A stretch of 64,000 nt of DNA, taken from Micromonospora sp. CB01531. Its GTDB lineage: Bacteria > Actinomycetota > Actinomycetes > Mycobacteriales > Micromonosporaceae. Below are positions 36,372 through 48,522 of the stretch, piece by piece (within the stretch, counting starts at the first letter, position 1; each line of letters begins with the position of its first letter). Position numbers and translations under genes: made by a program. The DNA lies in contig NZ_LWLS01000064.1 of NCBI RefSeq assembly GCF_001905095.1, positions 44,459 through 108,458 of the forward strand, written 5' to 3'. The notes under the pieces are model-generated. The model searched no databases. It was not told the DNA's origin and saw nothing but the letters and a program-made list of their open reading frames with translations.

Positions 36372-39152
36372 GTGACCGTGTCCCTGCCCGCGCCAGCGGT
36401 CACCGAGCTGTCCTGGCGGATGCCGGAGGTGTTCATGCTCCGCACCGCCGGCCTGCCGCTGGAGGTCGCCGACCGGCTCGCCTTCGACCGCAGCGCCGCC
36501 TGGGCCCGCCGCGTCCTGGACCTGGAGGACCGGCTGCGGGCGACCGGGCCGCCGCTGGCCGACGCGCTGCAGGAGGCGGTGGCCCGCAACCTGGGCGACG
36601 ACCAGCTGCGGCGGCGGCTGATCCGGCTGCGCCGGGACGTCTGGAACCTCCGCCGGCCCGATCCCGCCGACCCCGGGGCCTGGCCGGCCGGTCCGCTGGG
36701 CGGGGACACGCACCGGATGCTGGTCGGCTGGCTGGAGACCTTCGCCGCGTACCGGCGGGAGCTGGCCGACGGCGCGGCGGTGCTGGACGGTGAGCTGGCG
36801 GAACGCCGGGCCGTGCTGCACGAGCTGGCCGAGGATCCCGACCTTCGCGGCGGCATCCTGCTCGCATCGCCCTCGTTGGACCAGTACCTGCCCGCGTACC
36901 TCGCCGGGCAGGGCCGGCTCGGCAAGCGGGCCCGGCGGGTGGAACGGTCGCTGCTGGAGTACGCGCTGCGCACCACCGCCAAGACCAGCCCGTTCAGCCG
37001 GCTGACCACGGTGAACGTCGGCACCTTCGGCCCGGGCGCCGGCGCGCTGCTCGACGCCGTGCCGGTGACCGGGCGGAGCGAGGAGACGAAGTGGGGTGTG
37101 GCCCGGCTGAACCTGGCCGCGCTGGGCCGGTTGTCGGCCATCGTGCTCGCGGACGAGGGGCTGCGGGCGGACCTGCCGGTCGCCCTCACCACCGGCTGGC
37201 GCATCGAGCGTGGCCGGCTGCGTTACCTGCGCCGGCGGCGGACCAGTTCGGAGGACGGCGAGGCCGCGATCACCCTGGAGTCGATCCACGAGTCGCTGTT
37301 CGTGCTGCCCACCGGCCGGGTGCTGCACGACATCCTGGCCGCGCTCGACGGCGGCCGGGCTCGGCGGATGGCCGACCTGGTCGCCGAACTGGCCACCGCC
37401 GACCGCCCGGCGGCCGAGATGGAGCAGTACCTGCACCACCTGCTGCGGGTGGGCCTGCTGGTGGTGCCGAACCTGCACTTGGACATCCACGCCGACGACC
37501 CGGTCGAGGGCTACCGGCGGGCGCTGCGGGAGATCGGCCGGGACTGGGCGGACCGGCTCGCCGAGCGGGTCGGCACCGTCAACCGGCTCGCCGCCGGCTA
37601 TCCCGACCAGGACGTGGCCGGCCGCCGCCGGGTACTCGCCGACATCCGGCGGGAGCTGGTCGCGGCCCACGCGGATCTCGGCCGCGCCGACGTCCCGGCC
37701 CCCCGGACCCTGGTGTACGAGGACGCGACGCTGCGCACCCGGGTGCCGGTCACCGCCGACCGGGGCCGTTGGGAGCGCGACGTCCTGCCCGGCCTGCGGG
37801 CGCTGGCCCGGATCATGCCGGTGTTCGACATCAACCTGCCGCGTCGGCTCGCCACGAAAGGCTTCTTCCGGGCCCGCTACGGGGCCGGTGGCCGCTGCGA
37901 CGACCTGCTCACCTTCGCCCACGAGTTCCAACAGGACTTCTTCGAGCACTACTCCGGCCGGATGATGCGGCGCCGGGCGTTCGACGCCGACAACGCGTAC
38001 GTGCGGCAGGAGAACTGGTTCCGGCAGGAGGAGATCACCGCGCTGGACGACGCCCGGATCGAGGTGGCCCGGCGGGTGAACGAGGCGTACGACCGGTTGC
38101 CGGCCGGCGCCGAGGAGCTGCGGCTGGACGACGACTTCATGGCGGACGTCGCCGCCATGGTGCCGGAGACGCTCGGCACGCTCGATCCCCGGTCGTTCTT
38201 CCTCCAGCTCGCCGATCAGGGCGACCGGCACCGGGTGGTGGTCAACCGGATCTACTCCGGCATGACGCTGCTGTTCTCCCGGTTCGCCCACCTCTTCGCC
38301 GACCAGGACCTCGCCGGCACGCTCCGCGCCGAGCTGGCCCGGCTGCAGCCGCCGGGCGCGGTGCTCGCCGAGCTGAAGGGCGGGTACGACGCCACCAACC
38401 TGAACCTGCACCCGGCGGTCACCCCGTACGAGCTGGTCTGCCCCGGAGAGATCAGCTTCCGGCCGGCCGGTGAGCAGATCCACATGGACGACCTCAGCGT
38501 CGAACACGACCCGGTCGCCGACCGGCTGCTGCTGCGCTCGCGCCGGCTCGACGCCGAGGTCATTCCGGTCTACCTGGGCTTCCTGCTGCCGATGGCGCTG
38601 CCCGAGGTGCAGCAGGTGTTGCTCACCTTCGCCTACCTGGGCATGGCCCAGCCGGACCTGTGGGCCGGCACCACCGTGCCGCTGCCCGGTCGCGGCATCG
38701 CCGGGTACCCGCGCATCGTGCACGGCGACCTGGTGCTGCAACGGCGGATGTGGAAGCTGCACCCGGACCACCTGCCGGCGGCGCGTACCCCGGAGCAGAG
38801 CGACGCCGACTGGTTCCTGCGCTGGCAGCGGTGGCGGCGCGACAACGGCCTGCCCCGGCGGGTCTTCGCCACGCCGGAGGGCACCCGGCTCACCCCGGCC
38901 GCCGGTGACGACGGCCAGGCCGGGGCGCAGCCGGGCGGCCGGCCGGACCACAAGCCGCTCTACGTCGACTTCGACAGCCACTTCTGCCTGCAGTTGCTGG
39001 AGGCGACCGGACGGGGGGCGGGCAGCCGCCTGGTGCTCACCGAGATGTTGCCGGAGCGCGACCAGCAGGTGCTCCGCGGCCCCGGTGGCAGCCACGTCAC
39101 CGAACTGACGGTGGAACTCAACGGCGTCCGCGCCGGAAAGGTGGACCGATGA
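36372..39152 (+). CDS. Class-I lantibiotic-type dehydratase, glutamylation protein (LanB N-domain)
   Basis: 926 residues of the Lant_dehydr_N type. Uses Glu-tRNA to glutamylate Ser/Thr of the core, the first half of dehydration. Seen: KTSPFSRLTTVNVG, RYGAGGRCDDLLTFAHEFQQDFFEHYSGRM, NLNLHPAVTPYELVCPGE and YLGFLLPMALPEVQQ. The elimination domain is absent and is supplied by the next gene. The GTG at 36372 has AGGAG six bases upstream; a GTG at 36330 overlapping the previous stop is an alternative. Arrangement as in goadsporin and thiopeptide clusters. Confidence 0.88.
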   Translation: MTVSLPAPAVTELSWRMPEVFMLRTAGLPLEVADRLAFDRSAAWARRVLDLEDRLRATGPPLADALQEAVARNLGDDQLRRRLIRLRRDVWNLRRPDPADPGAWPAGPLGGDTHRMLVGWLETFAAYRRELADGAAVLDGELAERRAVLHELAEDPDLRGGILLASPSLDQYLPAYLAGQGRLGKRARRVERSLLEYALRTTAKTSPFSRLTTVNVGTFGPGAGALLDAVPVTGRSEETKWGVARLNLAALGRLSAIVLADEGLRADLPVALTTGWRIERGRLRYLRRRRTSSEDGEAAITLESIHESLFVLPTGRVLHDILAALDGGRARRMADLVAELATADRPAAEMEQYLHHLLRVGLLVVPNLHLDIHADDPVEGYRRALREIGRDWADRLAERVGTVNRLAAGYPDQDVAGRRRVLADIRRELVAAHADLGRADVPAPRTLVYEDATLRTRVPVTADRGRWERDVLPGLRALARIMPVFDINLPRRLATKGFFRARYGAGGRCDDLLTFAHEFQQDFFEHYSGRMMRRRAFDADNAYVRQENWFRQEEITALDDARIEVARRVNEAYDRLPAGAEELRLDDDFMADVAAMVPETLGTLDPRSFFLQLADQGDRHRVVVNRIYSGMTLLFSRFAHLFADQDLAGTLRAELARLQPPGAVLAELKGGYDATNLNLHPAVTPYELVCPGEISFRPAGEQIHMDDLSVEHDPVADRLLLRSRRLDAEVIPVYLGFLLPMALPEVQQVLLTFAYLGMAQPDLWAGTTVPLPGRGIAGYPRIVHGDLVLQRRMWKLHPDHLPAARTPEQSDADWFLRWQRWRRDNGLPRRVFATPEGTRLTPAAGDDGQAGAQPGGRPDHKPLYVDFDSHFCLQLLEATGRGAGSRLVLTEMLPERDQQVLRGPGGSHVTELTVELNGVRAGKVDR

Positions 39153-40198
39153 ACCACTTCCCCTCCCCGGTGGAGCACGGCTGGCTCAGCGTCCACGTCT
39201 TCTACGCCAGCAACGCCAACCCGATGCTCGTCGAGGGCGTCCGGCCGCTGGTGGACGAGCTCCGGGCCGAGGGGCTGATCAGCCGGTACTTCTTCATCAA
39301 GTACTGGATGGAGGGGCCGCACGTGCGGCTGCGGGTGCTGCCGGCGCCGGGCGTCGACCCGGCGGTGGTCCGGGCGCGGGTGGACGAGGCGATCGGGGCG
39401 TTCCTGCGCCGCCGTCCCGCCCTCTACGAGGTGGACAGCGAGGGACTGGGCGACCTGTACAAGCAGATGTTCCTCGCCGAGTACGGCCGGCAACGGTGGG
39501 ACGAGGAGTACGGGCCGGACGGCGTGATGCCGATGCGGGCGAACAACAGCTACCACCACATCGCGTACGAGCGGGAGTACGGCCGCTACGGCGGACCGGC
39601 CGGGATCGAACTCGCCGAGTGGCACTTCGAGCACTCCAGCGACGTGGTGCTGGACCTGCTGGCCACCACCAACGTGCACGTCCGCCCGGTGCTGCTCGGG
39701 CTCTCCGCCCAGCTCAGCATGATGATGTGCGCGGTGTTCCTCGCCGACGACCGGCGGGTCGCCGACTTCCTCGACGAGTACCGCCGGTTCTGGGAGGTCT
39801 CCTACTCGGAGCCGAGCGACGAGTACCACGCCAGCTTCGACACCAGCTACCGGCGGATGGACGCCGCGTTGCGCGGGCGCCTGGCGCAGATCCGCGCGGC
39901 CGCCCGGGACGGGGCCGGCGTCCGGCCCGGCGGTGTGGAGGGCCGCTGGTCGGCGCACTGCCGGGAGCTGCGGGACCGGGTCGTCGCCGCCGTCGAACGG
40001 GGTGACCTGGTGTTCCAGCGTGGCGGCGGCGAACCCACCCCGGTCCGCGACCTCGACGTCGCGCTGCCCATCCTGCTCAGCTCGTACCTGCACATGACGA
40101 ACAACCGGCTCGGCGTGAGCATCCTCGACGAGATCTACCTTTCGTACGTGATGCGGACCGCGCTCCTCGACGACGTCGCTCCGGCCGGTCCGCGATGA
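39149..40198 (+). CDS. SpaB_C-type protein (Glu elimination domain)
   Basis: 349 residues of the thiopeptide-type bacteriocin biosynthesis family. Starts EHGWLSVHVFYASNANPMLV, then SRYFFIKYWMEGPHVRLRVLP near residues 50-70, the family hallmark. Expected to remove glutamate and leave Dha/Dhb. The same fold also makes pyridine synthases of thiopeptides, so a [4+2] role is possible, but then no elimination protein would remain. Both ends overlap neighbours (ATGA). Confidence 0.83.
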   Translation: MNHFPSPVEHGWLSVHVFYASNANPMLVEGVRPLVDELRAEGLISRYFFIKYWMEGPHVRLRVLPAPGVDPAVVRARVDEAIGAFLRRRPALYEVDSEGLGDLYKQMFLAEYGRQRWDEEYGPDGVMPMRANNSYHHIAYEREYGRYGGPAGIELAEWHFEHSSDVVLDLLATTNVHVRPVLLGLSAQLSMMMCAVFLADDRRVADFLDEYRRFWEVSYSEPSDEYHASFDTSYRRMDAALRGRLAQIRAAARDGAGVRPGGVEGRWSAHCRELRDRVVAAVERGDLVFQRGGGEPTPVRDLDVALPILLSSYLHMTNNRLGVSILDEIYLSYVMRTALLDDVAPAGPR

Positions 40199-41418
40199 CC
40201 ACGGTGGACGCGACCTGGACCCGGCCCCGGCTGCGGGCCGGGATCGTGCTCGGTCCGGGTCAGTGGCGGGGGGAGAAGCTCGTCCACCACGTCAAGGACC
40301 CGGAGACCGGCTGGTACTACCGGGTCGGGCCGCGCGAGCACTTCCTGTTGTCCCGGATGGACGGCACCCGGACGCTCGACGACCTGGCCACCGAGTACGC
40401 TGCCGCGTTCCGGCGGCGGCTCGGGCCGGAGAACTGGCAGCAGCTCTTCGGCATGCTGCACAAGCGGCAACTGCTCGACGGCGCCACCGATCCGGAGGCT
40501 GTCGCCCGGCTCACCGCGGCGGCCGCCGAGGGCGCGGCCAAGACCCGGCGCGGCCCGCTGTCGGCCCGTTGGCCGCTGTACGACCCCGACCGGTTCTTCG
40601 ACCGGCTGCTGCCCCGGCTGGCGCCGCTGTTCACCTGGTGGTTCGTGCTGCCGGCGCTGCTGGTCGTGCTGGCGGTCGCCGGGTACGTGGCGCTGCACCT
40701 GCCGGCGCTGCTCGACGTGGTCGCCCGGGGCGACCGCCCGCTCCCCGCGATCCTGGCCGCCGTGGTGATCACCTGGGTGATCGTCTTCCTGCACGAGTGC
40801 GCCCACGGGCTGACCTGCCGGCATTTCGGCGGGCGTGGCACCGAGATCGGGGTGATGTGGCGCTTCCCGCTGCTGGCCCCGTACTGCAAGGTCGACGACA
40901 TCGTGCTGTTCACCCCGCGCCGGCGGGTGGCGACCGCGTTCGCCGGCGTGTTCGTCAGCATGCTGGCGCTGGTGCCGTTCGCCGCCATCCGGCTCTGGGG
41001 TGCGCCGGGTGTGCTCCACGACCTGGCCGGCACGATGCTGCTCTTCGGCACCGCGACCGCCGCGCTCAACCTGGTGCCCTTCCTCCGGCTCGACGGCTAC
41101 TACATGCTCAGCCACGCGCTGAACCTCGGCGACCTGCGGACCGACAGCTACCGGTTCTATGGCCGGCTGCTGCGCCAGGGCCCGGGCGCGGTCCGTGGCT
41201 ACCGCCCCCGGGACCGGGTGGCGTACGCCCTCTACGGTCTCGCCTCCCTGGCGTTCGCGGTGACGGTGCTGACGTTGCTGGTGCGCTACTGGTACGTCTC
41301 GCTGGCCGGCTGGGTGGGTCCCGGGTGGGCCGTCGCCATCCTGGCCGCGGAGGCGGTGCTGCTGATGGCCCTGGCCGCCCGCCTCGCCCGCCGGCGCACC
41401 CGGAATCCCTCGACCTGA
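40195..41418 (+). CDS. M50-type membrane metalloprotease with PqqD-like N-terminus
   Basis: 407 residues. Residues 15-105 resemble the PqqD-like/wHTH region found before M50 domains (LVHHVKDPETGWYYRVGPREHFLLSRMDGTRT). Then five or six membrane segments carry zinc site HECAH (200-204) and LDGYY (299-303). Likely cuts the leader from the modified peptide in the membrane, or helps export it. It is the last gene of the coupled operon, so a cluster role is well supported; the exact cut is unknown. Confidence 0.8.
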   Translation: MTTVDATWTRPRLRAGIVLGPGQWRGEKLVHHVKDPETGWYYRVGPREHFLLSRMDGTRTLDDLATEYAAAFRRRLGPENWQQLFGMLHKRQLLDGATDPEAVARLTAAAAEGAAKTRRGPLSARWPLYDPDRFFDRLLPRLAPLFTWWFVLPALLVVLAVAGYVALHLPALLDVVARGDRPLPAILAAVVITWVIVFLHECAHGLTCRHFGGRGTEIGVMWRFPLLAPYCKVDDIVLFTPRRRVATAFAGVFVSMLALVPFAAIRLWGAPGVLHDLAGTMLLFGTATAALNLVPFLRLDGYYMLSHALNLGDLRTDSYRFYGRLLRQGPGAVRGYRPRDRVAYALYGLASLAFAVTVLTLLVRYWYVSLAGWVGPGWAVAILAAEAVLLMALAARLARRRTRNPST

Positions 41419-41478
41419 CGCTCCCCTGCGCGATGGCGTGGAATACTGCCCAAAAGGGGAAAAGTAGGGCAGATCTGT

Positions 41479-42675
41479 ATGGTCGTGCGGGGTGGGGCGG
41501 CTGAGCTGCCGGGGAGCCGCCAGCCCCCGCAGCGGGCCGGCTTCGTCGAACTGCTCTTCGACGTGGTGCTGGTCTTCGCCCTCACCCGCCTCTCCGACCG
41601 CCTGGTCCACCAGCTCGACTGGCACGGCTTCTACTCGGCGCTGGTGCTCACCCTGGCCATCTGGTGGCTCTGGTACCGGATGGCCTGGACGGCCAACCGG
41701 TACGACCCCACCCGTCCGATGATCCAGGTCATGGTCATCGTGACCATGCTCGGCGCCCTGTTGATGGGCGCCGCGTTGCCGGCGGCGTTCGAGGCTTACG
41801 GGGCCGTCTTCGCGGGGGTCTACGTCGCCGTCGAGGTTCTCCGGCATCTCTGGCTCGTGCTGTTCGGCGGGGACGGCTACGCGCGGGGGGTCAGCATCCG
41901 GATCCTCTTCTGGGCCTGCATCTCGGCAGTCCCGTGGCTCGCCGGGATCTTCGCCCACGGGAACATCCGGCTGGTCTGGTGGACCGTGGCGGTCCTCATC
42001 GACTACGTCGGCGGGCTGCTCGACTTCCCGACCCCCTGGCTGGGCCGCGCGGGCCTGCGCGGTCAGCCGATCGCCGAGGAGCACCTGACCGAGCGCTACC
42101 GGCAGGTGCTCATCATCGCCTTCGGGGAAACCATCCTGACGTCCGGCATCCAGATCAGCCCGTACGGCTTCCAGCGCGAGCGGACGGCCGCGCTGCTCGT
42201 GGCGTTCGTGATCACCGTGCTGCTCTGGCAGATCTACTACTACCGGGCGGGTGAGTTGCTCCCCGCCGCCATCGCGTCGTCCCGGGCCCCGGCCTACGTC
42301 GGTGAGCTCGCGTCGTACGCGCACCTGATCATGGTGGTCGGCGTTGCGGTCAGCGCCGTGGGGGACCGGCTGATCATCGCGGAACCCTTCGGCGAGACCA
42401 AGCCGTCGCGGTTCCTGGTCATCCTCGGCGGCCCGGCGCTGTTCCTGGTCGGCCGGGGGATGCTCGACTACGCCGCCTTCAGTCGCGTCTCCTGGTCGCG
42501 GCTGATCGGGCTCGCGCTGCTCGCGGTCCTGGTCCCGGTGGCGCACGCCATGCCACCCCTGCTGGTGGCCCTGGCTGCGGCCCTGGTGCTGGTCGGCGTC
42601 GCCACCGCCAACGTGATCTCCTGGCGGCTGTACCCGAGGGAGGCGGCGCCCCCCGACGTGCCGCCGAGGGCCTGA
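41479..42675 (+). CDS. Low temperature requirement A-like membrane protein
   Basis: 398 residues, about 11-12 hydrophobic segments. N-terminal FVELLFDVVLVFALTRLSDRL and central EHLTERYRQVLIIAFGETIL are LtrA-family (PF06772) signatures. Function unknown in the family. CTGCCC-GGGCAG arms (41446-41472) lie just upstream. It sits between the RiPP operon and argC on the same strand; no clear link to either, but an immunity role cannot be excluded. Confidence 0.82.
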   Translation: MVVRGGAAELPGSRQPPQRAGFVELLFDVVLVFALTRLSDRLVHQLDWHGFYSALVLTLAIWWLWYRMAWTANRYDPTRPMIQVMVIVTMLGALLMGAALPAAFEAYGAVFAGVYVAVEVLRHLWLVLFGGDGYARGVSIRILFWACISAVPWLAGIFAHGNIRLVWWTVAVLIDYVGGLLDFPTPWLGRAGLRGQPIAEEHLTERYRQVLIIAFGETILTSGIQISPYGFQRERTAALLVAFVITVLLWQIYYYRAGELLPAAIASSRAPAYVGELASYAHLIMVVGVAVSAVGDRLIIAEPFGETKPSRFLVILGGPALFLVGRGMLDYAAFSRVSWSRLIGLALLAVLVPVAHAMPPLLVALAAALVLVGVATANVISWRLYPREAAPPDVPPRA

Positions 42676-42705
42676 CGGCAGGTTCATGCAGCCGTCTGTA
42701 TGAAC

Positions 42706-42751
42706 TTGCAGCGCATCGCCGATCCTGCTAGCCTGCTATGCATAGTCATGC
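42706..42751 (+). promoter_or_regulatory. argC promoter with ARG-box-like site
   Basis: TTGCAG (42706-42711), 17-base spacer, TAGCCT (42729-42734) makes a plausible sigma-A promoter. TATGCATAGTCATGC (42737-42751), at the expected transcription start, resembles the TGCATNNNNATGCA-like ARG box bound by ArgR. The regulator gene is in the same operon. Confidence 0.65.
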
Positions 42752-42761
42752 GGAGGTGAGT

Positions 42762-43763
42762 ATGGGTATCCGGGTCGCGGTCGCCGGGGCGAGTGGGTAC
42801 GCCGGTGGTGAGCTGCTGCGTCTGCTCGCCGGGCACCCCGAGCTCGACCTCGTCGCGGCCACCGCCCACTCGCAGGCCGGCCAGCCCGTCGCCGCCGTAC
42901 ACCCGCAGCTCGCCGGGCTGGACCTGGTGCTCGGGGCGACCGAGCCGGCCACCCTGGCCGACGCGGACCTGGTCTTCCTGGCCCTGCCGCACGGCCAGTC
43001 GGCGGCGCTCGCCGCGGCGCTCCCCGCCACCGTCAAGGTGGTCGACCTCGGCGCCGATCACCGGCTGCGTGACGCCGACGCCTGGTCCCGCTACTACGGC
43101 GGCCCGCACGCCGGGGCCTGGACCTATGGGCTGCCGGAGCTGCCCGGCCAGCGGGCCGCGATCGCCGCGGCGACCCGGGTGGCCAGCACCGGCTGCTACG
43201 CGGTGGCCACCACCCTCGCCCTCGCCCCGCTGATCGCCGCCGGTGCGGTCCACCCCGCCGACGTGGTGGTGGTCGCCGCCTCCGGCACGTCCGGCGCCGG
43301 CCGGGCCGCCAAGGCCCACCTGCTCGGCAGCGAGGTGATGGGCGACCTGTCGCCCTACAAGGTCGGCGCCCACCAGCACGTGCCGGAGATCAAGCAGGCC
43401 ACCGGGGCGACCGGCCTCTCCTTCACCCCGGTGCTCGCCCCCATGCCCCGGGGCATCCTCGCCACGGTCACCGCCGTCCCCACCGGTGACGCCGACCCGC
43501 GCGCGGTGCTGGCGCGGGCGTACGCGGACGCGCCCTTCGTGCACGTGCTGCCGGAGGGGGTGTGGCCGCACACCGCCGCCACCGCCGGCTCGAACTCGTG
43601 CCACCTCCAGGCCACCGTCGACGTCGACTCCGGCCGGGTGATCGTGGTCAGCGCCATCGACAACCTGGGCAAGGGCGCGGCCGGCCAGGCCGTGCAGAAC
43701 GCCAACCTGATGCTCGGCCTCCCCGAGACCACCGGACTCCCCGTCTTCGGAGTAGCCCCATGA
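42762..43763 (+). CDS. argC: N-acetyl-gamma-glutamyl-phosphate reductase
   Basis: Third step of arginine synthesis, NADPH-dependent. 333 residues. GASGYAGGELLRLL is the dinucleotide loop, STGCYAVA holds the catalytic Cys, and HQHVPEI the catalytic His. SD GGAGGTGA is close to the ATG at 42762; an ATG 24 bases upstream lies inside the ARG box and is rejected. First gene of argCJBDFRGH. Confidence 0.96.
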   Translation: MGIRVAVAGASGYAGGELLRLLAGHPELDLVAATAHSQAGQPVAAVHPQLAGLDLVLGATEPATLADADLVFLALPHGQSAALAAALPATVKVVDLGADHRLRDADAWSRYYGGPHAGAWTYGLPELPGQRAAIAAATRVASTGCYAVATTLALAPLIAAGAVHPADVVVVAASGTSGAGRAAKAHLLGSEVMGDLSPYKVGAHQHVPEIKQATGATGLSFTPVLAPMPRGILATVTAVPTGDADPRAVLARAYADAPFVHVLPEGVWPHTAATAGSNSCHLQATVDVDSGRVIVVSAIDNLGKGAAGQAVQNANLMLGLPETTGLPVFGVAP

Positions 43764-44932
43764 CCGTCACCACCCCCCGGGGCTTCCGGGCCGCCGGTGT
43801 CGCCGCCGGCCTCAAGGCCAGCGGCGCCGGCGACGTCGCCCTGGTCCTCAACGACGGCCCCGACGCCGGGGTGGCCGCCGTCTTCACCGCCAACCGGGTC
43901 AAGGCCGCCCCGGTGCTCTGGACCCAGCAGGTCGTCCGGGGCGGCGTGGTCCGCGCCGTCGTGCTCAACTCCGGCGGGGCGAACGCCTGCACCGGCCCGG
44001 CCGGCTTCCAGGACACCCACGCCACCGCCGAGCACACCGCCACCGCGCTCACCGCCAGCAGCCCCCGGCTGATGCTCGGCGCCGGTGAGGTCGCCGTCTG
44101 CTCGACCGGCCTGATCGGCGAGCGGCTCCCGATGGACAAACTCCTGCCCGGCGTCCGCGCCGCGGTCCGCGGGCTGTCCCGCGAGGGCGGCCAGCCGGCC
44201 GCCGAGGCGATCATGACGACCGACACCCGGCCCAAGACCACCGTGGCCGGCGGCAGCGGCTGGACCGTCGGCGGCATGGCGAAGGGCGCGGGCATGCTCG
44301 CCCCGGCGATGGCCACCATGCTCTGCGTGCTCACCACCGACGCGGTGGCCGGGCCGGAGACCCTCGACGCCGCGCTGCGGGCCGCCACCCGGGTCACCTT
44401 CGACCGGATCGACTCGGACGGCTGCATGAGCACCAACGACACGGTGCTGCTGCTGGCCAGCGGTGCGTCCGGGATCGCGCCCACCGAGGCGGAGCTGACC
44501 GCCGCGGTCACCGCCGCCTGCCACGACCTGGCCCAGCAGCTCATCGCCGACGCCGAGGGCGCCACCAAGCAGATCGCCATCGACGTGGTCGGCGCCGCCA
44601 CCGAGAAGGACGCGGTCGAGGTCGGCCGGTCGGTGGCCCGGAACAACCTGGTCAAGACCGCGCTGTTCGGCAACGACCCGAACTGGGGCCGGATCCTCGC
44701 CGCGGTCGGCACCACCGCCGCCGCCTTCGAGCCGGACGGGGTGGACGTCGCGGTCAACGGGGTGTGGGTGTGCCGGAGCGGTGCGGCCGCCGAGGACCGC
44801 GCCAAGGTCGACCTCACCGGCCGGGACGTCACCATCCGGATCGACCTGCACGCCGGCGAGGCCGCCGCGACGATCTGGACCAACGACCTGTCGCACGCGT
44901 ACGTGCACGAGAACTCGGCGTACTCCACATGA
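43760..44932 (+). CDS. argJ: Glutamate N-acetyltransferase (ornithine acetyltransferase)
   Basis: Recycles acetyl from N-acetylornithine to glutamate. 390 residues. It is processed autocatalytically: the [14 protein letters not shown] segment contains the Thr nucleophile at the Ala-Thr cut. Motifs [10 protein letters not shown] and NDPNWGRI also present. Start overlaps argC stop (ATGA). Confidence 0.96.
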   Translation: MTVTTPRGFRAAGVAAGLKASGAGDVALVLNDGPDAGVAAVFTANRVKAAPVLWTQQVVRGGVVRAVVLNSGGANACTGPAGFQDTHATAEHTATALTASSPRLMLGAGEVAVCSTGLIGERLPMDKLLPGVRAAVRGLSREGGQPAAEAIMTTDTRPKTTVAGGSGWTVGGMAKGAGMLAPAMATMLCVLTTDAVAGPETLDAALRAATRVTFDRIDSDGCMSTNDTVLLLASGASGIAPTEAELTAAVTAACHDLAQQLIADAEGATKQIAIDVVGAATEKDAVEVGRSVARNNLVKTALFGNDPNWGRILAAVGTTAAAFEPDGVDVAVNGVWVCRSGAAAEDRAKVDLTGRDVTIRIDLHAGEAAATIWTNDLSHAYVHENSAYST

Positions 44933-45863
44933 GCCTCACCGCGGACCTCACCCGGGCCCAGGCCAAGGCCGAGACGCTGATCGAGGCCCTGCCCTGGCTG
45001 GCCCGCTTCTCCGGTGCCACCGTCGTGGTCAAGTACGGCGGCAACGCCATGGTCGACCCCGAGTTGCAGCGTGCCTTCGCCGCCGACATGGTCTTCCTCC
45101 GGTACGCCGGCCTCAAGCCGGTCGTCGTGCACGGCGGCGGGCCGCAGATCTCCGCCATGCTCGGCCGGCTCGGCATCGCCAGCGAGTTCAAGGGCGGCCT
45201 GCGGGTCACCACCCCCGAGGCGATGGACGTCGTGCGGATGGTCCTCGTGGGGCAGGTCGGCCGGGAGCTGGTCGGCCTGATCAACGCGCACGGCCCGTTC
45301 GCGGTCGGCCTCTCCGGCGAGGACGCCGGGCTGTTCACCGCGGTGCGCCGCCCGGCGTACGTGGACGGGGAGCCGGTCGACGTCGGCCAGGTCGGCGACG
45401 TGGAGTCGGTGGACGTGTCGGCGGTCGCCGACCTCATCGCCGCCGGCCGGATCCCGGTGATCTCCACGGTCGCGCCCGACGCCGACGGCGTGCTGCACAA
45501 CCTCAACGCCGACACCGCCGCCGCCGCGCTGGCGGTCGCCCTGGACGCCCGCAAGCTGGTCGTGCTCACCGACGTCGCCGGCCTCTACGCCGACTGGCCG
45601 GACACGTCCAGCCTGGTCAGCGAGATCAGCACCGACGAGCTGGCGAAGCTGCTGCCGTCCCTGGAGTCGGGGATGGTCCCGAAGATGGAGGCCTGCCTGC
45701 GGGCGGTGGGCGGAGGAGTGCCCGCCGCGCACGTCGTCGACGGCCGGGTCGCCCACTCCACGCTGCTCGAGGTCTTCACCTCAGAAGGTTTCGGCACGAT
45801 GGTCGTGAGCGCGAGGAGTGAGCCTGCGAGCCCCGCAGTCGCGAACAAGGAAGGCAGGGTCGG

Positions 45864-45867
<4 letters not shown>
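44929..45867 (+). CDS. argB: Acetylglutamate kinase
   Basis: Phosphorylates N-acetylglutamate; usual point of arginine feedback. 312 residues. [28 protein letters not shown] and [14 protein letters not shown] are intact. The last about 20 residues, after GFGTMV, are encoded by a GTGAGCGCGAGGAGTGAGC-type repeat and are not part of the normal fold. Overlaps argJ and argD. Confidence 0.95.
45805..45862. repeat. Repeat element forming the 3' end of argB
   Basis: Starts GTGAGCGCGAGGAGTGAGC and runs to one base before the argD start. It shares the GTGAGCG-G-GGAG-GAGC pattern with 19877-19953. In frame with argB it adds a tail of about 20 residues without a stop. Confidence 0.5.

Positions 45868-48518
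<2,651 letters not shown>

Positions 48519-48522
<4 letters not shown>

Noticed and set aside
29565..41418. Lanthipeptide cluster
   Set aside because: LanB-like proteins are present, but there is no LanC cyclase and there are YcaO and SagB-type enzymes, so Cys should become thiazole rather than lanthionine.
40195..41418. Site-2 protease for a sigma/anti-sigma pathway
   Set aside because: M50 motifs fit, but the PqqD-like N-terminus and operon coupling to RiPP genes favour a maturation role; no PDZ domain or anti-sigma gene is near.
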